Shown piece by piece: positions 9,036 to 18,059 of a DNA stretch of 64,000 bases. The position numbers and the translations under genes are program-made. The first letter of the stretch is position 1. Every line of letters starts with the position of its first letter. The DNA is from SMYC01 sp965197495 (GTDB lineage: Bacteria > Acidobacteriota > Vicinamibacteria > Marinacidobacterales > SMYC01): contig OZ240210.1 in NCBI GenBank assembly GCA_965197495.1, positions 992,001 to 1,056,000 of the forward strand. The letters are read 5' to 3'. The notes beneath the pieces were generated by a model. The model was not told where the DNA came from. It worked only from the letters and a program-made list of their open reading frames with translations, and searched no databases.

Positions 9036-9129
9036 TGTGCTCCGCAATAAAGAAGATCGGCCAGAAGCGGCCGAACATAGCAGGTCTAGAACGCGCAATC
9101 AACGCTGGATCGATTTTTTGCGGAGCACA
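9036..9129. repeat. MITE-B, complete copy (94 bp)
   Basis: TGTGCTCCGCAATAAAGAAG to GATTTTTTGCGGAGCACA. The bases just before it (CGTCCTGTG) resemble a MITE-A tip, so the two families are joined through a shared TGTG, as also at 23549. Confidence 0.85.
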
Positions 9130-9780
9130 AGTAGCCATCGGGATTACCGGGCCTGCTTGGCGTCGTCTTACGCTGGAATTAGAACAGCCAGAACCGTGCA
9201 GGCTCGGTTTCCGCTTTGCAGCGAGGCCGGATTGGATCATGATGTCTGGCAGTAGTGCCAGGGGCGCCTTCTATTTATTCATCCGCGCGCACCGAACTTG
9301 ATTAGTTTCCGGTCTCGTGAGGTAAAATACTCATGCGGCTTCCCGATGGTAGAAACGTAGCAACCCGCCCGCTGAACTGGAATACGTATCCGACCGCGAT
9401 GGCGGATTCAAGCGGCCTTGGGGAAGGTGCAAACTGCTGACCCCGTCGTGTCCGAAAATGCGAACGGAGCCGAAAGCTCGAATCCTGGAGGCGTTCTCGA
9501 AATTCGCGGAGACCAGCCGACGCGGCACTGGATCTGCGATAGGCGCTCCCGAGCAAAGCTCTCCTCCAAACCATCCGTTCCGTCCAGCTTGAGCGCCCGA
9601 ACTCCTATGCGGCGGCGCGGTGGTAATAACGGAGCAAGCCACCCCATCGCTTACGACATCGCAAGCCCTCCTAGCAGCACTTTCGACGGCCACGAGCCGC
9701 ATCAATCGGCATCGGAGCGACGCCGCTTCCGGAACATCGCCTCGGTGAGAACTACTTCCGGCTGCTCGTGACACTTCCCT
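9130..9780 (-). mobile_element. Gene-free stretch of IS end fragments
   Basis: At about 9265-9314 lies TTCTATTTATTCATCCGCGC, the left end of an integrase-type IS also seen near 23936, 27340 and 28640-28990. At 9332-9370 and 9604-9650 the minus strand encodes two different integrase-type C-termini (GGLLRFYHREAA and GLLRYYHRAAA, each followed by a stop). A diverged MITE-G end lies near 9446. I see no other gene. Confidence 0.5.
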
Positions 9781-10428
9781 TCAATGGACGGTGGGCTTGC
9801 CCACGGCGATAGTGGAAAGGGTCTGTTGGCGGGCGCGCTTGCAGGCAAGCATCACCGCGTGCAGTTCTTTCTCTGCGATGTGTGAGAGCTCCCCAACCTC
9901 CTTGAGAATTCCCCTCAGGTCCCCCTCTGACGCCGGTAACGCCGACTCTCTCTCCAGGAGATCGATGATACCGCGGGTCTTGGTATGGACTTGGCCGAGG
10001 TTGTCCAGAGCCTCGTTGGCCCACTCGGGCAGATCCATGAGCTCCGCGTCACCGAACAGTCCGTCAATGAAGCCTTCAAGCTCCTCGGTGCGGGTCCGGC
10101 ACAGACGGCGAATGTCATCCGTATCCGGCTTAGCCTCCATCCGCGTCAAACGGAACGGCTTGGTTGCTGATTGATGCCTTGCCAGTTCGTTCCAAAGCCC
10201 CATCAGGGACTCGAATAGCTCATTGGCTGCGCCGACATTGTCGAACTCCGGCAGCTCACCTTCCCAACAGCTCTCTATAGCCCGGAGGGGCGATGCGTCG
10301 AGCTTGGGCGTCGCGATGTTGCCGAGGAGTCGTGTGCGGACGACATGGAATGACGTCGGACACGCATAACGCTCCAATACAGCGCGAATGGCCTTGTCGC
10401 CAGCGTATCGGAGGGAACGTTTCTTCAT
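9781..10428 (-). CDS. Hypothetical protein, 215 residues
   Basis: I chose ATG 10428 (MKKRSLRYAGDKAIRAVLER) because GGATCGAGC lies just upstream; an in-frame extension to 10467 has no such support. The protein is soluble, mostly helical and acidic, with no signal peptide or membrane segment. Recognisable local features are EGELPEFDNVGAANELFESL followed by MGLWNELARHQ, and a C-terminal helical region. It resembles no family I can name. It stands alone, with IS debris on both sides. Its codon pattern and the clean start suggest a real gene rather than a chance frame. Confidence 0.5.
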   Translation of the reverse strand: MKKRSLRYAGDKAIRAVLERYACPTSFHVVRTRLLGNIATPKLDASPLRAIESCWEGELPEFDNVGAANELFESLMGLWNELARHQSATKPFRLTRMEAKPDTDDIRRLCRTRTEELEGFIDGLFGDAELMDLPEWANEALDNLGQVHTKTRGIIDLLERESALPASEGDLRGILKEVGELSHIAEKELHAVMLACKRARQQTLSTIAVGKPTVH

Positions 10429-10952
10429 GCTCGATCCAATATTCTCACGATTGACCTGCTTGACCAATCCGCTCCCTGGATGAAGTGATTGTCCATCAGT
10501 AAATTCCCGGAATCTTTGGATTGGCCGCGACTACGGTTTGCAGCGCCTCGACCACCGCCGCGTCCCGCGTGGTGGTGTCCACCGGCGGGGCATACGAGGG
10601 CGTCCTGTGCCAAAACTCGGCCCTTTTGAAATAAACCATAGATTAGCAGCTTGAACCGCGTCATGTCCGAAAATTCGAACTGAGCCGAAGGTACTGTCAA
10701 GTTGAGGCATTTCAGGGCCGATTCGACCCCAAGATGTTGGCAACGCCGTGCGCTCAAGCCCCATCATCTAGCGGCCCGCTTCGAGCTTGAGATCTCAACT
10801 TGACAATACCGTGCAGCCCCGCGCACGAATTGGCCACGGTACCTGTTGCCTTTATATATCCAATTCTGTAAGTTATTTACAGTAATAGTTTTCTACTGCA
10901 TAGACATAATTTAAATTAGTCATCATCACAAGTCACAGGTCCTGACGACGCA
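10429..10952. mobile_element. IS debris: IS3 OrfB scrap, MITE-A fragment and a mini-element with IS6-type ends
   Basis: Minus strand 10500-10600 encodes DTTTRDAAVVEALQTVVAAN, like the N-terminal part of IS3-family OrfB. A MITE-A fragment lies at 10601-10652. From 10695 (GGTACTGTCAAGTTGA) to about 10811 (CTCAACTTGACAATACC) a 117-bp segment is bounded by the same inverted repeats as the IS6 element at 51120-51924 but has no transposase. About 10840-10930 is unusually AT-rich and has no gene. Confidence 0.55.
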
Positions 10953-11057
10953 CCCCGTCCTGTGCCAAAACTCGGCCCTTTTGAAATAGGCCATAAATCA
11001 GCAGCTTTAGAGTCTGTGTTTGCGACCGAGCCAAGGGCCGTAGGCTTTACAATCGTC
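10953..11057. repeat. MITE-A, partial copy
   Basis: CCCCGTCCTGTGCCAAAACT through AAATCAGCAGCTTTAGAGTC to CTTTACAATCGTC. Confidence 0.85.
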
Positions 11058-11084
11058 TGTCCCGAGGGTGTTATCTTCAGCTCC

Positions 11085-11166
11085 ATGATGACGTACCACG
11101 CGCAATTCCTACCGCTCGTTGTGGCTGGCTGGGTCAACCGCCAGCAGCAGGATGTGATCGACTATC
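11085..11166 (+). pseudogene. 5' fragment of the integrase-type transposase
   Basis: ATG 11085 opens MMTYHAQFLPLVVAGWVNRQ followed by QQDVIDYR, the N-terminus of the transposase family at 3590-4660. It is cut at 11166 by the left border of the IS1-like element. Confidence 0.65.
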
Positions 11167-12366
11167 GGTGCTTCCGCCATCAAGTGTTGCTACGCGGCTG
11201 CGGGCAGTGGTACAGGTGCGGAAGAGACCGGGTTGCGCGCCCTAGTGAGCAGGAAAACCTCGATCCGCAACCACAAAGGAATCGTCATCGCCAAGAAGAT
11301 GTCTCGAAAGGTGAGCCGTCGCGTCGTCAGACCAGCCTGCATAGCCGGAGTTCGGATCTCACGTCCGAACTTCAGAGCTCCGTGCGGTCGGACGAAGTTG
11401 TAATAGCAACAGAGCAACTCCAGGTGCTCATCGAGCCTCTCCGTCGAGCGAGCGTGGGAAAGCGTTCGTCTCGAAAGGTATGCCGAGCTTTGCCGGATGG
11501 TCAGATTCAACCGCTCGATGAACGACGTGTTCAATGTCGAAGAGTCCTCAGAGTTATTGAGCGCGTCTTCGAATCGCCACGCGGCTCCGTGCAGCGCTCT
11601 GCGTTCGACCCTGATGATGCGATCGTTCCTGCGCGTCTTGAGGACCTGGCCGTAGAGACAGGCTGGCCCGAAGAAGCGACGGATGACCTTCTGGTAGAAT
11701 TCGAATCCATCCGTGACGATCAAGGGAAGACGCCCGAAATTCATCCGTCTCGAAAGGTCGCGAAACAGAGCGTGAGTGTTCCGGTAGCTTCGCCTTCCCG
11801 TCACCGTCGATGGCCAGAGCCGAGACCAGACCTCGATTGTAACGAAGACCCAACTCGGTGTCTTCTTGTTGCCCACGAACGTGCGAATCTCGTCGGCTTG
11901 AAGCTCTTCGGCAGCGAAGCCAGCGATCCTTCTGTGATTGAATCGACGACACCCTTGGGCTGCCTTCTCAAGCCAGCGGGCGACGGTGTTCCAGGCAAGC
12001 CCTTCGGTCCGGGAAATCGAGGAAATGCTGACACCCTCGACTCTGAGAGCGATGACCCCATCGAAAGTAGCTCTTCGATGTTGGAGACGGTAGTAGGGCG
12101 TGCCTTTCGTCGAGGAGAACGTCTTTCCGCACTCGCCGCACCGGTATCGACGGCGTTTCCCGGACCTGGTTCGGTAGAATCCGTGGCGAACGATGTTTCC
12201 GGAACTGACTTTGCCCCGCAACGGACATGCGGGATTGAGACATCTGCGATTCTTCACTTCGGCTCGGCCCTGACGATGAGAGAACTGTGTCTTCAGAATT
12301 CTGGTTCAAACTCTAGCACGCGAACGGGTTACGCGGCGGCCACCAACACTTCATGGCGGAAGCACC
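11167..12366 (-). mobile_element. Complete IS1-like element, 1,200 bp with 23-bp inverted repeats
   Basis: GGTGCTTCCGCCATCAAGTG plus TTG at 11167-11189 is mirrored by CAACACTTCATGGCGGAAGC plus ACC at 12344-12366, with one mismatch. One transposase gene fills the interior on the minus strand. The flanks show no target duplication: the left one is a cut transposase fragment and the right one is GCACAGGACGGG, a MITE-A tip. This suggests rearrangement after insertion. A deleted copy is at 20941-21405. Confidence 0.8.
11190..12257 (-). CDS. DDE transposase with N-terminal zinc-finger/HTH (IS1-like)
   Basis: The product has 355 residues from a GTG at 12257. The N-terminus has four cysteines in CLNPACPLRG and RYRCGECGKTF, a zinc-binding module typical of IS1-type InsA. 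It is followed by an HTH region (ISSISRTEGLAWNTVARWLE) and then the DDE core: LQADEIRTFVGNKKTPSWVF, LIVTDGFEFYQ and a late helix. The C-terminus (HLELLCCYYNFVRPHGALKF) resembles IS1/IS1595-type ends. The stop codon lies in the right inverted repeat. The gene is full length with no internal stop and may be active. A C-terminal copy of about 145 residues, roughly 95 percent identical by eye, is at 20941-21381. Confidence 0.8.
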   Translation of the reverse strand: MKNRRCLNPACPLRGKVSSGNIVRHGFYRTRSGKRRRYRCGECGKTFSSTKGTPYYRLQHRRATFDGVIALRVEGVSISSISRTEGLAWNTVARWLEKAAQGCRRFNHRRIAGFAAEELQADEIRTFVGNKKTPSWVFVTIEVWSRLWPSTVTGRRSYRNTHALFRDLSRRMNFGRLPLIVTDGFEFYQKVIRRFFGPACLYGQVLKTRRNDRIIRVERRALHGAAWRFEDALNNSEDSSTLNTSFIERLNLTIRQSSAYLSRRTLSHARSTERLDEHLELLCCYYNFVRPHGALKFGREIRTPAMQAGLTTRRLTFRDIFLAMTIPLWLRIEVFLLTRARNPVSSAPVPLPAAA

Positions 12367-12416
12367 GCACAGGACGGGCAGGCAAAGCGGGAAGATCAGA
12401 CAAAGAAAAACAAGCG

Positions 12417-13379
12417 ATGGCAGTCAACAGGGATAGGCCGGACCGGTGGAAACCGGACATTGCGCAGTCGGTGGACATGTACAACGACTGGTTCATGCGC
12501 TTTGCGCCGGATGCCTACCGGACGACGCGGGTCCAGACCACAGAGGATGTCGAGGCGACGCTTAAAGCGACGAAGAACCTGACGGATGTGGGGGTGAAGC
12601 TGCTGAAGGCGAAGCCCTCGGTGTTGCCGTCACTGCGGATGTCCACTTGTCCGCCTCTGGCCGTGGACCGGCTGATCGGCCTTGCCGGCGTCTCCGGGAA
12701 CCTGATCAAGGCGATGGAGAAGGACAACAGGCTCCCGCCGCGAATGCCGCAGCGGGAGCTGGACAGCGACCTTCAGAAGATCGGGGAGATCATCGAGAAG
12801 ATGGCCGACCCGGATGTCTTTGTTTGGTTGGAGCGCGAGGACGATCCGTCCGAACAGGAGCTGTACCGGGCCGCGACGATCGTGGCCGATCGCCTATGCG
12901 GGGCCGTCGCCAATCCGATCATCCGTAACGCACAGGAAAAGCGTCAGCTCACCGCGATCGGCGAATGGTTGACAGCTTTGGGGTATGAAAACTTACCGGC
13001 AGGCGAGGGTACGAAGTATGACGAGCTGCAGCCGGGGACGTATTCGTTCCGTCTCAACGTGCCGGTCGAGCAGGAAGGGACCGCCAATACGGTCAATATC
13101 CCTGTGGATGCAGTAGTGATGCCCAAAGCGGCGGAGGCAGACGAGCTACCGTTGCTGATCGAGGCAAAGTCGGCAGGGGATTTCACGAACGTCAATAAGC
13201 GACGCAAGGAAGAAGCCACGAAGATGAACCAGTTGCGCCGGACCTACGGTCACAACGTGCGCTACATCCTGTTCCTGTGCGGATATTTCGACAGCGGCTA
13301 TCTCGGTTACGAGGCAGCGGAAGGCATCGACTGGGTCTGGGAGCACCGTATCAACGATCTCGGGGAGTTTGAGTTGTAG
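12417..13379 (+). CDS. XamI-family type II restriction endonuclease
   Basis: The product has 320 residues. ATG 12417 is the first start after the IS1-like border (12366); the frame stays open further upstream, but through IS sequence. The opening DRPDRWKPDIAQSVDMYNDW and the overall layout match my memory of the XamI restriction-enzyme family, whose founder cuts GTCGAC. A PD-(D/E)XK-like catalytic set is visible: Asp231 in NIPVDAVV, then Glu249 and Lys251 in LLIEAKSAG. A DNA methyltransferase starts in the very next base after the stop, the classical R-M arrangement. The specificity is inferred only from family. The IS insertion 50 bp upstream may have displaced the native promoter. Confidence 0.72.
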   Translation: MAVNRDRPDRWKPDIAQSVDMYNDWFMRFAPDAYRTTRVQTTEDVEATLKATKNLTDVGVKLLKAKPSVLPSLRMSTCPPLAVDRLIGLAGVSGNLIKAMEKDNRLPPRMPQRELDSDLQKIGEIIEKMADPDVFVWLEREDDPSEQELYRAATIVADRLCGAVANPIIRNAQEKRQLTAIGEWLTALGYENLPAGEGTKYDELQPGTYSFRLNVPVEQEGTANTVNIPVDAVVMPKAAEADELPLLIEAKSAGDFTNVNKRRKEEATKMNQLRRTYGHNVRYILFLCGYFDSGYLGYEAAEGIDWVWEHRINDLGEFEL

Positions 13380-14972
13380 ATGATGAAGAAAGCAGATGCA
13401 GAATTAGAAGCGCTGCGGCTGGCCCTACAGGAAGAGCTGGACGCGAAGAGGGACGCGGCTGTGCGGAACCGGATGGGTCAGTTCGCGACGCCGACCGGCC
13501 TGGCTGTCGACATACAGCGCTATGCGAACGCGCATCTCGGTAAGAACGAGAGAGTGCGATTCATGGACCCGGCGATCGGGACGGGCTCTTTCTATTCGGC
13601 GTTGCTGGAGGTGTTCCCGCAAAGCCGTATCGGTGCTGCTGTGGGGTATGAGATCGACCCGCATTACGGCAGACCGGCGGCGAAACTGTGGGGCGAGACA
13701 GGGCTGGATATCCGCCTGGAGGACTTCACGCAGGCCGAAGCGCCGGAGGCTGCCGAAAAATTCAACCTGCTGATCTGTAATCCGCCCTATGTGCGGCATC
13801 ACCATATCGTCAAGGGCGAGAAACAGCGGTTGAAACTGCGCACGCAGGACGCTTGCGGGGTGGAGACCAACGGACTGGCCGGGCTGTATTGCTATTTCCT
13901 GGGCTTAAGCCATGCGTGGATGGCCGATGGCGGCCTAGCGGGGTGGTTGATCCCGAGCGAGTTCATGGACGTGAATTACGGCGTCTCGGTGAAGCGCTAC
14001 TTGCTCGACAAGGTGACGCTTCTACACATTCATCGCTTCGATCCCAACGATGTGCAGTTCGGTGACGCGCTTGTGTCGTCGGCCGTGGTGTGGTTCCGCA
14101 ACGAACCTCCTCGAATAGAGCATGAAGTGCGATTCACCTATGGCGGAACGCTGGAACGACCGAAGCTGGAACGGTTGGTGCCGATCGAGACATTGCGCCG
14201 CGATCCCAAATGGACGCGCTATCCGATGAAGGAAAGCCATGAAGCGGTCGAGGGGCCTGTGCTCGGCGATTTCTTCAAGATCAAGCGGGGTCTGGCTACG
14301 GGCAACAACAACTATTTCATCCTGTCGGCGCGTGAGATCGAGCGGCGTGGGCTGCCGATGGAAGCATTCAAGCCGATCCTACCGAGCCCGCGCTATGTGC
14401 CAGACGACGAGATCAAGGGCGATCGGAAGGGCAACCCCGTGCTGGAACGGCGTTTGTTCCTGCTCGACCCTCCGTGGACGGAAAACGAGATCAGGGAACG
14501 CTATCCAAAGCTGTGGGCCTATCTGGAAGAAGGCAAGGCGGAAGGCATCGCTGATCGCTATCTCTGCCGGCATCGGACGCTGTGGTACACGCAGGAATAC
14601 CGGCCGCCGGCGCCGTTCGTCTGCACCTATCTCGGCCGAAGCGACAAAAAGAGCCGCAGGCCGTTTCGCTTCATACTGAACAATTCGATGGCGACGGCCG
14701 CGAATGTGTATTTGATGATGTACCCGAAAGGGCCTATCCAGCGCGCCCTGCGGGATAGGCCGGAGCTGAAACGTCAGGTCTGGAAGTTCCTGAACGAGAT
14801 TTGCCCGCAGGCGATGCTTGGAGAAGGTCGCGTCTACGGTGGCGGACTGCACAAGCTGGAGCCGAAGGAGCTGGGGAACGTTCCGGCGGAGGCTATCGCC
14901 GAGCTGTTACCTGAGTCGGCGCAACCGCGACGGGAAAAGCAAGTCGAGCTGTTCGAGGAATCGCTCGCGTAG
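13380..14972 (+). CDS. N6-adenine DNA methyltransferase of the R-M pair (Eco57I/gamma type)
   Basis: The product has 530 residues and its ATG follows the endonuclease stop immediately, so translation is likely coupled. The gamma-class motif order is clear: motif X GQFATPT (33-39), motif I FMDPAIGTGSFYSALLE with DPAIGTGSF at 63-71 for S-adenosylmethionine, and motif IV NPPY at 134-137 for adenine methylation. The C-terminal half, with NNSMATAANVYLMMYPKG, is the target-recognition region. The enzyme should protect host DNA from the partner nuclease at the same site, expected to be GTCGAC-like if the family call holds. The length fits Eco57I-type solo methyltransferases of such pairs. All motifs are intact. 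Confidence 0.85.
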   Translation: MMKKADAELEALRLALQEELDAKRDAAVRNRMGQFATPTGLAVDIQRYANAHLGKNERVRFMDPAIGTGSFYSALLEVFPQSRIGAAVGYEIDPHYGRPAAKLWGETGLDIRLEDFTQAEAPEAAEKFNLLICNPPYVRHHHIVKGEKQRLKLRTQDACGVETNGLAGLYCYFLGLSHAWMADGGLAGWLIPSEFMDVNYGVSVKRYLLDKVTLLHIHRFDPNDVQFGDALVSSAVVWFRNEPPRIEHEVRFTYGGTLERPKLERLVPIETLRRDPKWTRYPMKESHEAVEGPVLGDFFKIKRGLATGNNNYFILSAREIERRGLPMEAFKPILPSPRYVPDDEIKGDRKGNPVLERRLFLLDPPWTENEIRERYPKLWAYLEEGKAEGIADRYLCRHRTLWYTQEYRPPAPFVCTYLGRSDKKSRRPFRFILNNSMATAANVYLMMYPKGPIQRALRDRPELKRQVWKFLNEICPQAMLGEGRVYGGGLHKLEPKELGNVPAEAIAELLPESAQPRREKQVELFEESLA

Positions 14973-15009
14973 GCTGTAATGGGCAACAGAAACAGGTGAT
15001 AGGTGCTGC

Positions 15010-17100
15010 ATGAAGCTGACGGCAACGCGATTTCAAGTCTTAAACTACCGGAACATTGACGATAGCGATTGGATTCCGATTGAGCGGGTGACGGCATTCG
15101 TCGGCCGTAACGAGTCAGGGAAAACCGCCTTGCTGAAGGCGCTGCACAAATTTAATCCGGCGATCGAGGAACCATACAAGGCGCAGCGGGAGTTCCCGCG
15201 CGACCGTTTTACGGCGGAGTATCGTGATGGCAAGGATTGGCCGGTATGCCGGGTCGAATTCGATATTTCTGACGAGTTCCGCAAGGAACTTGGAGAGCTT
15301 CTGAACGGCGCAGAGATACCGCGTAAGGCGGTATTGACGCGCTACTACGATGGCAGCCTGACGTATGAATACGACACGGAGGTATCTGACGATCCGGTCG
15401 ATCTCGCCGAGTTGGTGAAGGCCCTCAATGTTTTTGCGAAAGGCGCGCGGCGGCTTGCGGCGGCGGAAGATCAGGAAGAAGCGACGCAGGCGCTGAGAAC
15501 AAGCCTGGCGGACTGGGCCGATAGTAAAAAAGAAGTTGCCGGCGAATTGCAGGATTTGCGGACTGAGAAGGGCGTTGAGATGTTGGAGCAGGTGCGGAAG
15601 GAATCGAACGCGCATGCAATTCCGGCGTCGGCCGACTTGGTTGAGGCCCTTCAAGGTAAGGTCGACAAGCTGCGGGAGAGGGCGGAAACCAAACCCATTC
15701 CACAGCAGCTCAATGAAGCGATCAATCGCGAGCTACCAGTATTCATCTATTTCGAGAATTACGGAATTCTCGACAGCGCTGTGTATTTGCCGCGGTTCCT
15801 TAAAGACCTCGAGGCGGGACCGAAAGAACCGCGTGTTCGGACGATCAACGCGATGTTCAAGCATGTGCAGCTCACGGCGCAGGAAATCTCGGATTTGGGC
15901 CGGGAGGAAGCTGAGGAAGCGAAGGTTGCGGGCCATCCGGTGACGCCGGAAATAATCGAGCGCGATCAGGAGCGCAAGGAACTGCGCAGCGTGAAGCTGA
16001 ACTCGGCGTCGCTCAATATCTCGAAGAGATTTAGCCAGTGGTTCGGCCAGAGACGGCACAAGATCAGGTATCAGGCCGACGGCCCGTATTTTCGTATCTG
16101 GGTGTCTGACGATCGGCGGCCGGATGTCGATATCGAGCTGGAAAGCCGTAGCAAGGGGTTCCAGTGGTTTTTCTCGTTTTACATGGTGTTCCTCGTGGAA
16201 TCGGACGAGGGGCATAAGGACGCGATCCTGTTGCTCGATGAGCCGGGGCTGCATTTGCACCCGACGGCGCAGCAGGAGCTAATAGCTTTCTTCGAGACGC
16301 TGGCCGAAGACAATCCACTGATATACACGACGCATTCGCCGTTCCTGATCGACGGAGAACATATCCACCGCATCCGTCCAGTCACGGAAGACGAGACAGG
16401 GCATTCGCGGATCAGTGTCGATAGCTGGCCGAGTGACCGGGAAACGATATTCCCGCTACAAGCGGCGGCAGGATACGCGATGGTGCGGGGGCTATTCCAG
16501 CACAAGAAAAACGTGCTGGTCGAGGGCATGTCGGACTACCTGTATCTGCACGCACTGAACCTGCATTGTCACTCGCTCGGGCGGCAAGGGTTGCCGGAAG
16601 ATATCTATATAACGCCCTGTGGCGGCACCAAGCTGGTCGGGTACATTGCGTCGCTGTTCCTGGGTCAGGATGTGCGGCCGGTTGTCCTGCTGGACGGCGA
16701 TGACGCCGGGCGAGCACGACGCGACGCGCTGATGAGAGAGCTGTATGCAGGCCACGAGAAGGCCGTTCTGATGCTGAGCGACGTGCTCGGACAGGAAGAA
16801 TGCGAAACCGAGGACATTATCGGTGAAGCGACGATCCTGCCTGTCTTGAAGGACGTAATTGAAAAGGAGGTCATGCTGAATCAGGACGATCGCGGCAAGG
16901 GCAGTCTTGTGGCGCAGATTAAGAGCGCCGCCGAGCGGTACGGTGTCGAGCTTCCCGACGGGTGGAAACCGGAAGTCGCACGGCGAATCGTGGTCGCATG
17001 GTCAACAACAGACCCGGCGGATATGCCGTCAGAGATATTGGACAGGTCGGAGGCGTTGTTCAAAGAACTGACGGAGCGTTTCGACGGAATAGAGCCGTAG
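15010..17100 (+). CDS. OLD-family ATPase with C-terminal TOPRIM nuclease
   Basis: The product has 696 residues, starting 37 bp after the methyltransferase with AGGTG-type signals upstream. Residues 1-480 form an ABC/SMC-type ATPase: Walker A GRNESGKT at 32-39, Walker B ILLLDEPGLHLHP with Asp410-Glu411, and the switch histidine in TTHSPFLID (His442). The region after 490 is a TOPRIM domain: Glu505 in NVLVEGMSD and Asp562/Asp564 in VVLLDGDDAG. These residues are what OLD-family nucleases use for metal-dependent DNA cleavage. OLD proteins act in phage exclusion (P2 Old) and in Gabija as GajA, but no UvrD-like GajB follows here. Placement directly after a R-M pair suggests a second layer of defence. 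Confidence 0.82.
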   Translation: MKLTATRFQVLNYRNIDDSDWIPIERVTAFVGRNESGKTALLKALHKFNPAIEEPYKAQREFPRDRFTAEYRDGKDWPVCRVEFDISDEFRKELGELLNGAEIPRKAVLTRYYDGSLTYEYDTEVSDDPVDLAELVKALNVFAKGARRLAAAEDQEEATQALRTSLADWADSKKEVAGELQDLRTEKGVEMLEQVRKESNAHAIPASADLVEALQGKVDKLRERAETKPIPQQLNEAINRELPVFIYFENYGILDSAVYLPRFLKDLEAGPKEPRVRTINAMFKHVQLTAQEISDLGREEAEEAKVAGHPVTPEIIERDQERKELRSVKLNSASLNISKRFSQWFGQRRHKIRYQADGPYFRIWVSDDRRPDVDIELESRSKGFQWFFSFYMVFLVESDEGHKDAILLLDEPGLHLHPTAQQELIAFFETLAEDNPLIYTTHSPFLIDGEHIHRIRPVTEDETGHSRISVDSWPSDRETIFPLQAAAGYAMVRGLFQHKKNVLVEGMSDYLYLHALNLHCHSLGRQGLPEDIYITPCGGTKLVGYIASLFLGQDVRPVVLLDGDDAGRARRDALMRELYAGHEKAVLMLSDVLGQEECETEDIIGEATILPVLKDVIEKEVMLNQDDRGKGSLVAQIKSAAERYGVELPDGWKPEVARRIVVAWSTTDPADMPSEILDRSEALFKELTERFDGIEP

Positions 17101-17121
17101 GGGTGAGAGTTAATGTAATGC

Positions 17122-17289
17122 TGGTGCTTGCGCTGTTTGCTGTTGGTGATGTGTACGTATCCCTTTGCAAAAAAAAGCGCTTACGCTCCATTTAGCGCGC
17201 GGCGAAGGTCGTGAGCGCTATTTTGGCTGTAATCTAATGCAGCGTAAAGTCTTAGCGTCATTTCACCAACACTTAATGGCGGAAGCACC
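17122..17289. repeat. MITE-D arm followed by an IS1-like-type end
   Basis: GGTGCTTGCGCTGTTTGCTG and the next 45 bp recur at 63680-63745 and, inverted, at 63435-63498. The adjoining CCATTTAGCGCGC... to AACACTTAATGGCGGAAGCA recurs at 63746-63846 and partly at 28707-28796, and ends in the same tip as the IS1-like element. Confidence 0.7.
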
Positions 17290-17300
17290 CACAAACGAAC

Positions 17301-17585
17301 TCAAGACCGGCGTGCCGCGGCCGGTTGGCGACGTTTCAGTGCCATCCGCAACGCCTTGATAACCAGGTGACGGTCGTTAATAGCACTTACGGCCCACCCA
17401 ACGAGGAATCGCGAGTAGAGGTCGAGGAGCGCCGCGAGATAAATCTTCCCGCCGCTGCCGATCACGAACTCGGTCGTGTCCCCGACCCACCGTTGGTTCG
17501 GCGCATCGGCGACGAAGTCTTGCCCGAGCACATTGGCCGCGACGGGCTGGTCATGACCGCTTACCGTCGTGCGCTTGAAGCGTTT
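17301..17585 (-). pseudogene. IS3-family OrfB transposase fragment
   Basis: About 95 codons encode RFKRTTVSGHDQPVAANVLG, then FVADAPNQRWVGDTTEFVIG with the first catalytic Asp, and YLAALLDLYSRFLVGWAVSA. This is the start of the integrase core of IS3 OrfB. Both ends are missing. Its 5' end cuts the brxA fragment. Confidence 0.8.
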
Positions 17586-17935
17586 GCGTACTCGAGTTTC
17601 TTGGAGAAGAGTGCTCGCTGCTCTCGCATGGTGATGTCCATGAAGTCTCCGATGAGTCGGCTGTGCTTGACGGTGCCGGCAAAGGCCGCTTGGGTGGCAA
17701 GCGTATGCCCGCCATCACGCACCATCTTCCACAGGCCTTCGCCGAGCGGGTCTAGCCGGGCTCGGAGAATGTTGGAGCTCCGTGTGGTGGTGACCGGGCT
17801 TCCCATCTGCAGGATGTTCTGGTCTATTACCGCTTCCTTCCAGTCGTCGTCGCTCACGGCCTACAGGAGTAGGTCCGCCACGATGCGACTCTCTCGCAGG
17901 CGGAGCGAGGTGCTAGAGATTGTTGCAGTGTAAAT
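17586..17935 (-). pseudogene. brxA: BrxA (DUF1819) fragment with internal stop, BREX relic
   Basis: The readable part begins YTATISSTSLRLRESRIVAD and continues past a TAG at 17861-17863 into SDDDWKEAVIDQNILQMGSP, then ILRARLDPLGEGLWKMVRDG and KHSRLIGDFMDITMREQRAL. This order matches DUF1819/BrxA, the roughly 200-residue DNA-binding protein at the head of BREX phage-defence clusters. The C-terminal end is replaced by the IS3 fragment. No BrxB, BrxC, PglX or PglZ gene is in the window, so the cluster has been lost. The internal stop and truncation make it non-functional. Confidence 0.75.
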
Positions 17936-18059
17936 CATCTCGCTAGTATCTCATTGCTGACAAGCGCCGCTTGCAGCCCCACGTGCCTCGACGCACTTCC
18001 AAGGCCTGTTCGAGACGAGGTCTTGCGCGCACCAATGATGGCGTGAGTGGAAACACCCT

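Noticed and set aside
10962..12416. Long plus-strand frame running from a MITE-A copy through the IS1-like element into the XamI-like gene (805 codons in total)
   Set aside because: The part before 12417 is the antisense of the IS1-like transposase and repeat sequence; only the part from ATG 12417 resembles a protein family.
15010..17100. Gabija system
   Set aside because: The GajA-like OLD nuclease is present, but no UvrD-like GajB follows; the next sequence is repeats and an IS3 fragment. The UvrD-like gene at 37488 is 20 kb away in another operon.
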